DNA of 64,000 nucleotides. Origin: Halogeometricum sp. S3BR5-2 (GTDB lineage Archaea; Halobacteriota; Halobacteria; Halobacteriales; Haloferacaceae). The notes under the pieces are model-generated. The model was not told the DNA's origin. It did no database searches and worked only from the letters and a program-made list of their open reading frames with translations. Of this stretch, positions 41,764 through 50,351 are shown piece by piece. The stretch spans positions 1 to 64,000 of the forward strand of contig NZ_JAMQOQ010000002.1 in NCBI RefSeq assembly GCF_031624635.1, written 5' to 3'. The position numbers and the translations under genes are program-made. Each line of letters starts with the position of its first letter. Position 1 is the stretch's first letter.

Positions 41764-42870
41764 ATGCCATCCGACTCACCGACCCGGCGACGGATGCTCC
41801 GCGGCGCGGGCGTCGCCCTCGCCGCGGCGTTCGCGGGATGCGGGGGAGCGCAGTCATCGGCCACCGAGTCGTCCGCGCCCGCGTCGGCGTCGACGGAGGG
41901 GGCGACGCCGACGTCGACGTCGACCGAACCGGCCTCGGCCGAACCCGCGACGTCGACGGAGTCCGAGGCCGAGGGCGAGTACACCGAGGTCTATCGGAAC
42001 GTCATCGATTCGGTCGTTCTGATACAGGTGTCCTCCGGCGGGCAGGGGTCGGGGTTCGTCTACCGCGACAACTTCGTCGTCACGAACGCCCACGTCGTCG
42101 GCGACGCCTCGGACGTGCAGGTCCGCTTCACCGACGGCGAGTGGCGCGCGGCGTCCGTCGTCGGCGTCGACCCCTCCGCCGACCTCGCGGTGGTGCGGGT
42201 GGAGGACATCCCCGACGACGCGGAACCGCTCCCGATGGTCGACGAGCAACCGGCCATCGGGACGGAGGTGGTCGCCATCGGCAACCCGTACGGTCTCGAA
42301 GGCTCGGTCACCTCCGGACTCGTCAGCGGCGTCAACCGCCTCATCCCGGCACCGAACGGCTACAGAATCCCCGACGCCATCCAGACCGGCGCGCCGGTCA
42401 ACCCCGGCAACTCGGGCGGGCCGCTCGTCACCCTCCACGGGGCGGTGGTCGGCGTCATCAACTCCGGCGGCGGCGAGAACCTCGCGTTCGCCATCTCGGC
42501 GGCGCTGGTGAAGCGCGTCGTGCCGGCGCTCGTCGAGGACGGCGAGTACCGCCACGCGTACATGGGCGCCGGGCTTCGGACCGTGACCCCGGACATCGCC
42601 GAACAGTTGGGGCTCTCCGAACCCCGCGGCGTGGTCGTCACCGACGTACTGGACGACGGCCCGTCCGACAACGCCCTGCAGGCGGGCGACGTCGTCGTCA
42701 GCGTCGGCGGTCGACGGGTCGACAGCCGACAGCAACTCGCCTCCTACCTCGCCCTGCGGGCGTCGCCCGGCGACTCGATTCGCGTCACGGTGCTCCGCGA
42801 CGGCCGGCGACAGCGAGTCGAGTTCACGCTGGGCACGCGTCCGCGGCAACCGGACACGACCTCGCGGTGA
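41764..42870 (+). CDS. HtrA/DegP-like S1C serine protease lipoprotein
   Basis: The 368-residue protein starts with a Tat signal (RRRMLRG, residues 8-14) and a lipobox with Cys26, then a Ser/Thr/Glu/Ala-rich spacer of about 40 residues, so it is exported and anchored at the cell surface. The trypsin-like domain shows the triad His in TNAHVV, Asp in PSADLAVV and Ser in NPGNSGGP. One PDZ domain follows (about 275-360; GVVVTDVLDDGPSDNALQAGDVV). Role: quality control of exported proteins. Divergent from the dehydrogenase. Confidence 0.93.
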   Translation: MPSDSPTRRRMLRGAGVALAAAFAGCGGAQSSATESSAPASASTEGATPTSTSTEPASAEPATSTESEAEGEYTEVYRNVIDSVVLIQVSSGGQGSGFVYRDNFVVTNAHVVGDASDVQVRFTDGEWRAASVVGVDPSADLAVVRVEDIPDDAEPLPMVDEQPAIGTEVVAIGNPYGLEGSVTSGLVSGVNRLIPAPNGYRIPDAIQTGAPVNPGNSGGPLVTLHGAVVGVINSGGGENLAFAISAALVKRVVPALVEDGEYRHAYMGAGLRTVTPDIAEQLGLSEPRGVVVTDVLDDGPSDNALQAGDVVVSVGGRRVDSRQQLASYLALRASPGDSIRVTVLRDGRRQRVEFTLGTRPRQPDTTSR

Positions 42871-42934
42871 GGCCCGCGCCGCCGACGCGACGGATTCCGG
42901 GGAGGCTTTACTCCCCGGCGCCCTCCCCCCGCCC

Positions 42935-43552
42935 GTGCAACCGGACGACAACCGTCGCGGGTGGGCCGAGCGCTCGGGGGACTTCTCGCCGGCCTACTAC
43001 GCCGAAATCGGGCCGAACGAGGTGAGCGAGACGCTCGCCGCCGTCTTCGAGCACTACGTCGACGAGGACGCCGCGATACTGGAGGTCGGCTGTAGCTCCG
43101 GCCGCCACCTCGCGCACCTGCTCGACCGGGGGTACGAGAACCTCACCGGCGTCGACATCAACGAGGACGCCTTCGAAGTGATGGCCGAGCACTACCCCGA
43201 ACTCGCGGAGACGGGGGCGTTCCGCGCCGGCGCCATCGAGGACGTGGTCGCCGAGTTCGACGACGACGCCTTCGACGTGGTGTACTCCGTCGAGACGCTC
43301 CAGCACGTCCACCCCGACGAGACGTGGGTGTTCGAGGAGCTGATTCGGGTCACCTCCGACCTCCTGATAACCGCCGAGAACGAGGGCAACAGCCCGCAAC
43401 GCGGCCGCGACGGCGCCGAGGTGAGCTACGTCAACGACGACTTTCCCCTGTTCCACAGAAACTGGAAGCGGGTGTTCTCCGACCTCGGCCTCGCCCAACT
43501 CCTCTCGGAACCAGGCAAGCGCGACACGGTCCGCGTGTTCCGCGCGCTCTGA
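42935..43552 (+). CDS. Class I SAM-dependent methyltransferase (paralogue of 3006-3680)
   Basis: The 205-residue protein has motif I ILEVGCSSGRHLAHL, VDINEDAFEVMAEHYPEL and FDVVYSVETLQHVHPDETWVF. It is clearly paralogous to the methyltransferase at 3006-3680, with long identical stretches, but lacks that protein's acidic linker. Start is GTG at 42935. It follows the HtrA gene by 64 bp in the same direction. Methyl acceptor unknown. Confidence 0.85.
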   Translation: MQPDDNRRGWAERSGDFSPAYYAEIGPNEVSETLAAVFEHYVDEDAAILEVGCSSGRHLAHLLDRGYENLTGVDINEDAFEVMAEHYPELAETGAFRAGAIEDVVAEFDDDAFDVVYSVETLQHVHPDETWVFEELIRVTSDLLITAENEGNSPQRGRDGAEVSYVNDDFPLFHRNWKRVFSDLGLAQLLSEPGKRDTVRVFRAL

Positions 43553-43582
43553 ACGCCCGAACAGAATCGCGAGGCCCGAGAA

Positions 43583-45463
43583 TCAGGGCGACCCGCTGGG
43601 AGTCGCCGTTCGGCCCGCCCTGGTCGCTCCGGTCCGGGTTTCGATTCCCGACTCGGTCCCGGTCCCCGTTTCCGTCTCGCAGGTGAACGCGTCGAGTCGA
43701 CGCTTTAGGTCCGCCGTCTGTTCGGTCAGGCGGTCGAGCCGCGACCGGACCTCCGAGATGGTCGCCACCCCGCTCTCGGCCCGGTCCGCGAGCGACTCGC
43801 TCCGTTCGGCGATGGTCCGGGAGCGCTCGGCCACGCGTTCGATGGCTCCGACGACTTCCTCGGTCGACCGGGCGCCGTCGTCGGTCGCCGCGGCGACCGT
43901 CTCCACCGACGCGTCGACGCCCTCGACCGTCTCCGAGAGCGCCGCGAACGCGTCGCCCGCGTCGGCCATGGTCGCCTTCCCGTCCCCGATGCAGGCTCTG
44001 GTCCGAGCCATCTCCTCCTGCACGCGCGCGACGTCCGCCACCGTTCGGGCGACGGTCTCCTCGATGGACGACGAGTGGTCGCGCGTCTCGTCGGCGAGGG
44101 TCTTGACCTCCTCGGCGACGACGGCGAACCCGGCGCCCGCCTCGTCGGCGCGGGCCGCCTCGATGTTGGCGTTCAGCGCCAGCATGTTCGTCTGCTCGGC
44201 GACGTCCTCGATGAGGTCGGTGCTCTCCGCGACGCCGTCCATCCGCCGGTCGAGCGACTCGACCAACTCCGCGAGTTCGTCGACGCTCCGTTCGATCTGT
44301 CCCATGGCCTCGACGGCCTCTTCGGCGGTCTGCGTCCCTCCCTCGGCGGCGTCGGCCGCGTGACCGGCCTCCTGAGAGACCTGGTCGGCGTTCGCGGCTA
44401 TCTCCTCGATGGTCGCCGACAGGGTGGTGAGTTCGTCGGTCGCGGATTCGAGCGTCTCCGCCTGCTCGCGGATGTCTGTCGCGAACTCGCGGGTGTCGGT
44501 CGCCTGGTCTCGTTGCGTCCGTTCGAGCGTCTCGGCGTCCTCGTACACCGACCGGGTCGTCCCCTCGACCGTCGAGGCGAACGCCCGGATGTCGACGACC
44601 GTCGACGAGAGTTCCCGCCGCATCCCGTCGAACGCGTCGCCGATTTCCGCGATGGCCTCGATGTCCGTCTCGGCGGGTCCCTCGGCGGTGAAGTCGCCCG
44701 CGGAGACGGCGTCCATCGCGTCCGCGAGTTCGTCCGCGCGCAGCAGCAGTCGCTCGTTCAGTCGCTCCACCTCCGCCCGCGCCTCCTCGCTGTCCCGGAC
44801 GTTCCGAATCTGCGCTCTGGTCTCCTCGCGGGAGCGCTCGATGGAGAACCAGTTCGCCACCAGCGCCGCCGACAGGGCGAGGAGGAACGTCGCGTGGACG
44901 AGCGCCCAGCCCATCGGTCGGGCGACCGCGTCGGGGTGGTTGTAGACGACTTCCGGATACGACATGCCGAAGGCGGCGTGCTCGACGGCGACGTAGCCGA
45001 CGCCCGTCGCGAACGGAAGCCAGTCCTCGTACACCGCGATGATACCGACGACGACGAAGAAGTGGAAGTGCGCCTCGATGAACCCCCCCGAGAAGTACAC
45101 GAGCACCGCCGACGACGTCATCAGTCCGACGGACACCACCGCGGTGCGGATGCGCCGCGGGAGCACCGGCAGCGCCGACAGGAGCGTCAGCGCGACGATG
45201 GCGCCGACGCCCGCGAAGAGGTGCGCCTCCGGGACGGCCGTGAACGTCGCACCCGTGACGTAGGGTTCGGTCCCGGTGTAGCTTCCCAGCGCGAAGAGGA
45301 AGGGCACGTGCGCCGCGAGTATCAGTACGATGTTCCGGTGACGGGCGCGCCAGGACTCCTCCGGGATGGAGTCCCCCCGCGGGATGTATCTAACAACGTC
45401 TCTCCCCTTACGCACCCACTGCCTCGGCGACGGAAGCCACGCTTCCGATGTCGGAGTGGACAT
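43583..45463 (-). CDS. Methyl-accepting chemotaxis transducer with six-helix membrane sensor
   Basis: The 626-residue protein has about six membrane helices (roughly residues 45-205), with [19 protein letters not shown] in the fourth/fifth region, a short HAMP-like segment (about 225-280) and a long signalling domain. The conserved hairpin tip is [42 protein letters not shown]. No extracellular ligand domain is seen, so it senses within the membrane or through it. A TATA element 27 bp upstream supports ATG 45463. The last 35 residues are Gly/Thr-rich. No che genes are nearby. Confidence 0.92.
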   Translation of the reverse strand: MSTPTSEAWLPSPRQWVRKGRDVVRYIPRGDSIPEESWRARHRNIVLILAAHVPFLFALGSYTGTEPYVTGATFTAVPEAHLFAGVGAIVALTLLSALPVLPRRIRTAVVSVGLMTSSAVLVYFSGGFIEAHFHFFVVVGIIAVYEDWLPFATGVGYVAVEHAAFGMSYPEVVYNHPDAVARPMGWALVHATFLLALSAALVANWFSIERSREETRAQIRNVRDSEEARAEVERLNERLLLRADELADAMDAVSAGDFTAEGPAETDIEAIAEIGDAFDGMRRELSSTVVDIRAFASTVEGTTRSVYEDAETLERTQRDQATDTREFATDIREQAETLESATDELTTLSATIEEIAANADQVSQEAGHAADAAEGGTQTAEEAVEAMGQIERSVDELAELVESLDRRMDGVAESTDLIEDVAEQTNMLALNANIEAARADEAGAGFAVVAEEVKTLADETRDHSSSIEETVARTVADVARVQEEMARTRACIGDGKATMADAGDAFAALSETVEGVDASVETVAAATDDGARSTEEVVGAIERVAERSRTIAERSESLADRAESGVATISEVRSRLDRLTEQTADLKRRLDAFTCETETGTGTESGIETRTGATRAGRTATPSGSP

Positions 45464-45485
45464 ACTGCGATAATCGTTTTATGCT

Positions 45486-45495
45486 ACATATATGT
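45486..45495 (-). promoter_or_regulatory. TATA box of the transducer gene
   Basis: The self-complementary ACATATATGT is centred 27 bp before the ATG at 45463, within a conspicuously AT-rich 100-bp gap. Confidence 0.55.
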
Positions 45496-45563
45496 GGGCT
45501 TCAAATAATCGTAGTTGATAATACTATTCCCGGCTGATCGCACCGTTCGACCCCATCCCGCCG

Positions 45564-46403
45564 CTATTCGGCGCGGAACCGAACGGCGACTCCGCTCGGG
45601 TCGGTCACCTCGAACCCGTCGTCGCGTTCGGCGACCGAAACGCCCGCTGCCGCGAGTCCCCGCCGGACCGCCGTCAGCGCGTCCCCGTCGGGGAGGAGGA
45701 ACTCGAACCACGCCACGCCGCGCCCGCCCGCCGGCCGCGTCCGCCCGTTCCAGACGTTCACGCCGAGGTGGTGGTGGTAGTCGCCCGCCGCGAGGAACAG
45801 CGCCGAGGGCGACTCTGACTGCACCCCCAGACCGAGCGTGTCCGCGTAGAACGACCGCGACGCCGGCAGCGACGTCGCCTCTAAGTGGATGTGCCCCACC
45901 GTCGTCCCGGACGGGGCGGCCGCGGCGCCGTCCGACGCCGAGAGGAGGTCGTCGAGGTCCAGCGGGGCCGTTCCCATGTTTATCGTCCCGTCCTCGTCCC
46001 GGGGCCACTCCGCCCGCGGCCGGTCGGCGTAGATCTCGACGCCGTTGCCCTCCGGGTCCGAGAGGTAGAGCGCCTCGCTCACGTCGTGGTCGGAGGCCCC
46101 GCTCGGTTCCGACCGGTCGCGGACCCGTTCGAGCGCGGCGCCCAACGCGGCGCGGGAGGGGACTCTGAACGCGGTGTGGAACAGTCCGGCTTCGTCGTCG
46201 TTTCGGGGCGGGGCGTCGTCGTCCCGCCGCAGGACGAGCAGCGCCGTCCCGTCGACGCCCAGCGTCGCCCTCTCCTCCGTCTCCGTCAGCACCGACAGGC
46301 CGACGACGTCGCGGTAGAACGCCGTCGTCGCCGCTATGTCGGCCACGGTCAGCGCGGTTCGACCGATTCGCGCGGCGTCGGGAACGAGGGGGGTTCGTGT
46401 CAT
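45564..46403 (-). CDS. VOC family ring-cleavage dioxygenase/glyoxalase-like protein
   Basis: The 279-residue protein has two vicinal-oxygen-chelate modules, each with beta-alpha-beta-beta-beta units: IGRTALTVADIAATTAFYRDVVGL and VGHIHLEATSLPASRSFYADTLGL. The second contains HHHLGVNVW, and ends EVTDPSGVAVRFRAE. This matches the CatE-type (catechol 2,3-dioxygenase-like) VOC proteins. Metal ligands are likely but the substrate is unknown. ATG 46403 is chosen; a GTATATAC element lies about 36-42 bp upstream, implying a leader of about 12 nt. Confidence 0.83.
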   Translation of the reverse strand: MTRTPLVPDAARIGRTALTVADIAATTAFYRDVVGLSVLTETEERATLGVDGTALLVLRRDDDAPPRNDDEAGLFHTAFRVPSRAALGAALERVRDRSEPSGASDHDVSEALYLSDPEGNGVEIYADRPRAEWPRDEDGTINMGTAPLDLDDLLSASDGAAAAPSGTTVGHIHLEATSLPASRSFYADTLGLGVQSESPSALFLAAGDYHHHLGVNVWNGRTRPAGGRGVAWFEFLLPDGDALTAVRRGLAAAGVSVAERDDGFEVTDPSGVAVRFRAE

Positions 46404-46641
46404 TCGCGGCTCTCGTCCGGGAGTTCGTCGCTCTCGGGTATATACCTCAGCGAACGCGAGGCTCACCACGTAACCCCGATGTCACCGGCCGCACGGAACG
46501 GTTCGCTCGGCGTCGATTGTGACGGACGGCCCCGCGTCCGGTCGTTCCGCTCGCCGCAGAAACTCCAGAGCAGAACAAATAATGGTTATCTTCTCCGGTA
46601 TCTAACATTCTGGAAGTGACGCGCTGTCACTGGTGAACTCA

Positions 46642-47400
46642 ATGAACGGAATAAGCGGCAAAGTCGCACTCGTAACGGGTGCGGGGTCGGGTATCGGACG
46701 GGCGACAGCGGTGGCCTTCGGCGAGGCGGGGGCGACGGTGGCCGCCGCGGACGTCGACGAGGCGGCGGCGACGGAGACGGCGCGACTGGTCGAGGAGGCC
46801 GGCGGGGAGGCGGCGGCGTTCCACGTCGACGTGAGCGACGAGGACAGCGTCGCGGCGCTGGTAGAGTCGGTCGTGGACCGCTTCGGCGGTCTGGACTTCG
46901 CGCACAACAACGCGGGCATCGAGGGCGAGGGCGGTCCGGTGGCCGAGCAGACCCTCGAAAACTGGGACCGCGTCATCGACGTGAACCTCCGCGGGGTGTT
47001 CCTCGGCATGAAACACGAGATTCCGAGAATCCGCGAACGCGGCGGCGGCGCCATCGTGAACACGGCGTCCGTCGCGGGCCTCGTCGGCGCCGCCGGTCTC
47101 TCGCCGTACTACGCGTCGAAACACGGCGTCGTCGGCCTGACGAAGTCCGCCGCGGCCGAGGTGGCCGAGGACGGTATCCGCGTCAACGCCGTCTGCCCCG
47201 GCGTCGTCGACACGCCGATGGTCGGGCGCTTCACCGAGGGGAACGAGGAGGCGATGACCGCGCTGGTCGAACCGCAGGCGATGAAGCGGCCCGCGGACCC
47301 GGCCGAAATCGCGGCGGCGGTGGTGTGGCTCTGCGCCGACGACTCCTCGTTCGTCACCGGCGTCCCCCTCCCCGTCGACGGCGGCTACGTGGCGCAGTGA
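46642..47400 (+). CDS. SDR family oxidoreductase
   Basis: The 252-residue protein is a classical SDR: TGAGSGIGRATAVAFGEAG, HNNAG, catalytic Ser in NTASVAG and YYASKHG, VNAVCPGVVDTPM, and C-terminal SFVTGVPLPVDGGYVAQ. It resembles glucose 1-dehydrogenase/2,5-dichloro-type SDRs; substrate not determinable. ATG at 46642 is used; a GTG nine bases upstream is also possible because a TATCTAAC element is about 30 bp before that GTG. Convergent with the GATase after 12 bp. Confidence 0.86.
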   Translation: MNGISGKVALVTGAGSGIGRATAVAFGEAGATVAAADVDEAAATETARLVEEAGGEAAAFHVDVSDEDSVAALVESVVDRFGGLDFAHNNAGIEGEGGPVAEQTLENWDRVIDVNLRGVFLGMKHEIPRIRERGGGAIVNTASVAGLVGAAGLSPYYASKHGVVGLTKSAAAEVAEDGIRVNAVCPGVVDTPMVGRFTEGNEEAMTALVEPQAMKRPADPAEIAAAVVWLCADDSSFVTGVPLPVDGGYVAQ

Positions 47401-47412
47401 GCGACGATTCGC

Positions 47413-48057
47413 TCACGCCGTCTTTTCTTCCCGACAGAACCGCGCGAAGTTCGCCAGCGTCCGCGTCGCCGTCGACTCGTCGAACGAGCGCTCGCCGTTC
47501 TCCCAGACGGCGTCGTACTCCGGCCGGATGGCGGGCGTGAACTCAGGGTGGTACTGGACGGTCCACACCGGATGCTCGCGGTGGCGCGTGGCGAAGTGGT
47601 CGTTGTAGTCTGTCGCGCCGACGGTCTCCATCCCTTCGCCGGGGTCGGTCACGAGGTCCGAGTGGAGGACGGGAACCACGGGTTCGACCCCCTCGAACAG
47701 CGGGATGTCGGCGAGCGACGCCTCCACGAGTCGGTTTCGGAACTCCCCGCTATCGACGACGGTCCCGCCGAGGGCCGCGTTCACGAGTTGGTGTCCGAAG
47801 CAGATGCCGAGGAGCGGGATTTCCTCCGCTACGACCGTCTCCACGAACCGCTTCTGTCTCCCGATCCACGGCTGGTCGGGTTCGTCGTAGACGCCGCACC
47901 CGCTTCCGCCGAGGACGACGCCGTCGACGCCGTCGAGTGACGGGTCCGACGTCCCGTTCGGGTAGCCGTGCATCTCCGCGTCGTCGCCCGGGAGGAGGCG
48001 GGCGACTTCGCCGGCCATGTGCCCGCCCTCCACCGCGTTGTCCACTACCAGTATCAC
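47413..48057 (-). CDS. Class I glutamine amidotransferase-like protein
   Basis: The 214-residue protein has the GATase1 triad: nucleophile Cys in GICFGHQL, His and Glu in VQYHPEF. It ends shortly after, so there is no synthetase domain; it resembles stand-alone GMP-synthase-type or gamma-glutamyl hydrolase-type GATases in haloarchaea. Start taken as GTG 48057 (VILVVDN), the first with a good domain start; the frame remains open upstream with non-conserved sequence. Divergent from the next gene with 159 bp between. Confidence 0.82.
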   Translation of the reverse strand: MILVVDNAVEGGHMAGEVARLLPGDDAEMHGYPNGTSDPSLDGVDGVVLGGSGCGVYDEPDQPWIGRQKRFVETVVAEEIPLLGICFGHQLVNAALGGTVVDSGEFRNRLVEASLADIPLFEGVEPVVPVLHSDLVTDPGEGMETVGATDYNDHFATRHREHPVWTVQYHPEFTPAIRPEYDAVWENGERSFDESTATRTLANFARFCREEKTA

Positions 48058-48185
48058 GTCGTCCGACGGTTCGGCGCCGAGCGTCTTACCCCCTCGGGTC
48101 CGGTTTCGCCCCCATACCCCGTCCCTCGCCGCCCACCCGTCGACGATAACGCCGGTGTGACCTGGTAACGCGTGCGTTCGCTGAG

Positions 48186-48192
48186 GTATATC
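48186..48192 (+). promoter_or_regulatory. TATA-like element
   Basis: GTATATC is 28 bp before the GTG at 48217, supporting a leaderless start at a GTG codon. Confidence 0.5.
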
Positions 48193-48216
48193 TCGGTCGC
48201 CCGCCTTCACCACATC

Positions 48217-48855
48217 GTGAAGGTACTCTTGCTCGGCGCGAGCGGACGAATCGGACGGCGAATCGCGAGCGAACTCCTCGACCGCGGGCACGCGGTGACC
48301 GGCGTCTCCCGCGGCGGGACCGTCGAGGAAATCGACGACCCTGCGTTCACCTCCCTCGCGGGCGACGCCACCGACGCGGACGCTCTGACGAAACTCCTCG
48401 CGGGACACGACGCGGTGGCCTCCGCGCTCGGTCCGAGCGGCGAGGAGTCGCCGGACGCCCTCGTCGCGATGATGACGGCGGTGGTCGAGGCGATGCGCCG
48501 GGCGTCGGTCGACCGACTCGTCTGGACCGGCGGCGCCGGCATCCTGCGGGTCGGCCCGGAGACGCGACTCGTCGACAGCGAGGAGTTCCCCGAGGAGTGG
48601 AAGCCGGTCGCCCGCGCCGCCGTCGAGGCGTACGACGTCCTCGAAGCGGCCGAGGACCTGCGGTGGACGTACCTCGCGCCCGCCGCCCTCATCGAACCCG
48701 GCGAGCGGACCGGCGAGTACCGGACGGCGACGGGCGAACTCGTCGCCGACGAGGAGGGCGACAGCCGCATCTCGATGGAGGACTTCGCCGTGGCGTTCGT
48801 CGACGAACTGGAGTCGGGCGAGGGGGTCCACGCGAAACTCGGGGTCGGCTACTGA
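48217..48855 (+). CDS. NAD(P)H-binding atypical SDR
   Basis: The 212-residue protein begins with a Rossmann motif VLLLGASGRIGRRIASELL and has GDATDADAL and the LVWTGGAGIL segment of atypical SDRs (NmrA/YwnB-like, COG2910). Active-site Tyr-x3-Lys is not evident, so it may be a flavin/NAD(P)H reductase or a redox sensor. Start GTG 48217 is supported by the promoter. Confidence 0.82.
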   Translation: MKVLLLGASGRIGRRIASELLDRGHAVTGVSRGGTVEEIDDPAFTSLAGDATDADALTKLLAGHDAVASALGPSGEESPDALVAMMTAVVEAMRRASVDRLVWTGGAGILRVGPETRLVDSEEFPEEWKPVARAAVEAYDVLEAAEDLRWTYLAPAALIEPGERTGEYRTATGELVADEEGDSRISMEDFAVAFVDELESGEGVHAKLGVGY

Positions 48856-48900
48856 CGGACCGGAGGGACCGCCTTCGCGGGCGTCGGAACGCGGCGGTTC

Positions 48901-49176
48901 TCACTCCCGCCGGCCCCGGTAGAGGTAGACGAAGACGGCGACGGGAACGCCGGCGACGACCGCGTAGTGCCACTCGCCCGCGAAGACGCGCGGCGCCCAG
49001 AGGACGAGGAGGACGACGAACCCGACGAGGGTGCCGACGACGGCCCCGCCCTTCGCGTCCCCGAAGTACTCCGTGGCGGCGCCGACGAGGGCGAAGAGGA
49101 CCACCGCGGCCGCCGCGACCGCAACCTCGTCGAACGAGGAGAGGAGACCGTGTCCGGGGTCGAAGAAACTGGGCAC
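48901..49176 (-). CDS. Small membrane protein of unknown function
   Basis: The 91-residue protein has about three short membrane helices (residues 18-35, 45-62 and 70-86) and a GTG start. It ends with an Arg-rich tail. No family recognised. It is convergent with the upstream SDR gene and lies divergent from the transporter gene at 49336. Confidence 0.6.
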   Translation of the reverse strand: MPSFFDPGHGLLSSFDEVAVAAAAVVLFALVGAATEYFGDAKGGAVVGTLVGFVVLLVLWAPRVFAGEWHYAVVAGVPVAVFVYLYRGRRE

Positions 49177-49335
49177 GCGCCGACGGACGCCGCGCGAGGC
49201 TTTGGCTCCTTCTCACGGGGCCGAGAACGTCGTCTCGGGAGACGCTTCAACCCGTTCTCGACGGGCGGTGACCCGCACGCGACGGTCGACCGCGAACCGT
49301 ACGACTCACGGTGTCCGCTCCCACACGCGTACCCG

Positions 49336-50304
49336 ATGGACCGAGACCGGTTACTGGCGGCCGCGCCGCTCCTCGCGGCGGCCCTCTGGGGCGGGATGTA
49401 CGTGGTCAGCAAGTGGGGGTTCCGCGAGGTTCCGCCGCTCACGCTCGTCTTCCTTCGCGTCGCACTCGGCGCCGGAGCGCTCTACGCGGTCGTTCGGCTC
49501 ACCACCCCGGAGCGGTCGTTCTCCCGGCGGGACTGGCGACGGCTCGCCGGACTCGCGGCGTGGCTCACGGCGGCGCTCTCGACGCAGTTCGTCGGGACGG
49601 ACCTGACGAACGCGAGTCAGGGGGCGCTGCTGACGGTGCTGACCCCCGTGTTCATGGTCGCTCTCGGGGTGACCGCCCTCGACGAACGCCTCTCGCGGCG
49701 GAAGCTGCTCGGAACCGCGCTCGCTCTGGTCGGAACGCTCGTCGTCCTCGCCGGCCGGTACGACCCGACCGCCGTCGCCGGCGGCGGACTCGCCGGCGTC
49801 GGCCTGCTGCTGTTCTCGGCGTTCGCCTTCGCCGGCTTCTCCGTGTTCGGAAAGCCTCTCATCGAGCGCTACTCCGCGCTGGAGACGGTGACGTACGCGA
49901 CGCTCCTGTCGGTCCCCATGTTCGGCGCCCTGGTCCCGTTGGAGTGGTTTCTCGACCCGGGCGCCTTCGCCTCCGTCGCGGTGACCCCGACGCTCGTCGC
50001 CGCGGTTCTCTACCTCGGACTGCTGAGCACGGCGGCGGCGTGGTACTGCTGGTACAAGGGGATGGAGTACGCCGACGCGAGTTCGGTCGCCGTGTTCTTC
50101 TTCGCCCAACCCGTCGTCGGCGTCCTGCTGGGGGCCGTCGTCCTCGGCGAACGCGTCGGCGTCGAGATTCTCATCGGCGGAGCGCTCCTCGTCGCCGGCG
50201 TCTACGTCGTGAACCGCGCCGGGGAGTCCGGGGACGCGGGCGGGGCGGAGGAGGCGGACGCGGGGGCAGAGGCGTCACGAACGCGGCCCGCGCGCTCCGA
50301 GTAG
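49336..50304 (+). CDS. DMT family transporter with two EamA domains
   Basis: The 322-residue protein has ten predicted helices formed by two EamA repeats (about residues 7-140 and 150-290). Typical segments are LLAAALWGGMYVVSKWGFREVPPLTLVFLR at the start and DASSVAVFFFAQPVVGVLLGAVVLGERV in the second half. It should export or import a small metabolite; direction and substrate unknown. The C-terminal tail is Ala/Glu/Arg-rich. Confidence 0.9.
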   Translation: MDRDRLLAAAPLLAAALWGGMYVVSKWGFREVPPLTLVFLRVALGAGALYAVVRLTTPERSFSRRDWRRLAGLAAWLTAALSTQFVGTDLTNASQGALLTVLTPVFMVALGVTALDERLSRRKLLGTALALVGTLVVLAGRYDPTAVAGGGLAGVGLLLFSAFAFAGFSVFGKPLIERYSALETVTYATLLSVPMFGALVPLEWFLDPGAFASVAVTPTLVAAVLYLGLLSTAAAWYCWYKGMEYADASSVAVFFFAQPVVGVLLGAVVLGERVGVEILIGGALLVAGVYVVNRAGESGDAGGAEEADAGAEASRTRPARSE

Positions 50305-50351
50305 TCGCGGCGGCCCCGACGCTTATTGACCGGTCCGCGGTAGTAGACATC

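Noticed and set aside
46504-46641. Small RNA or operator before the SDR gene
   Set aside because: No hairpin, repeat or strong signal beyond AT-rich promoter sequence was found.
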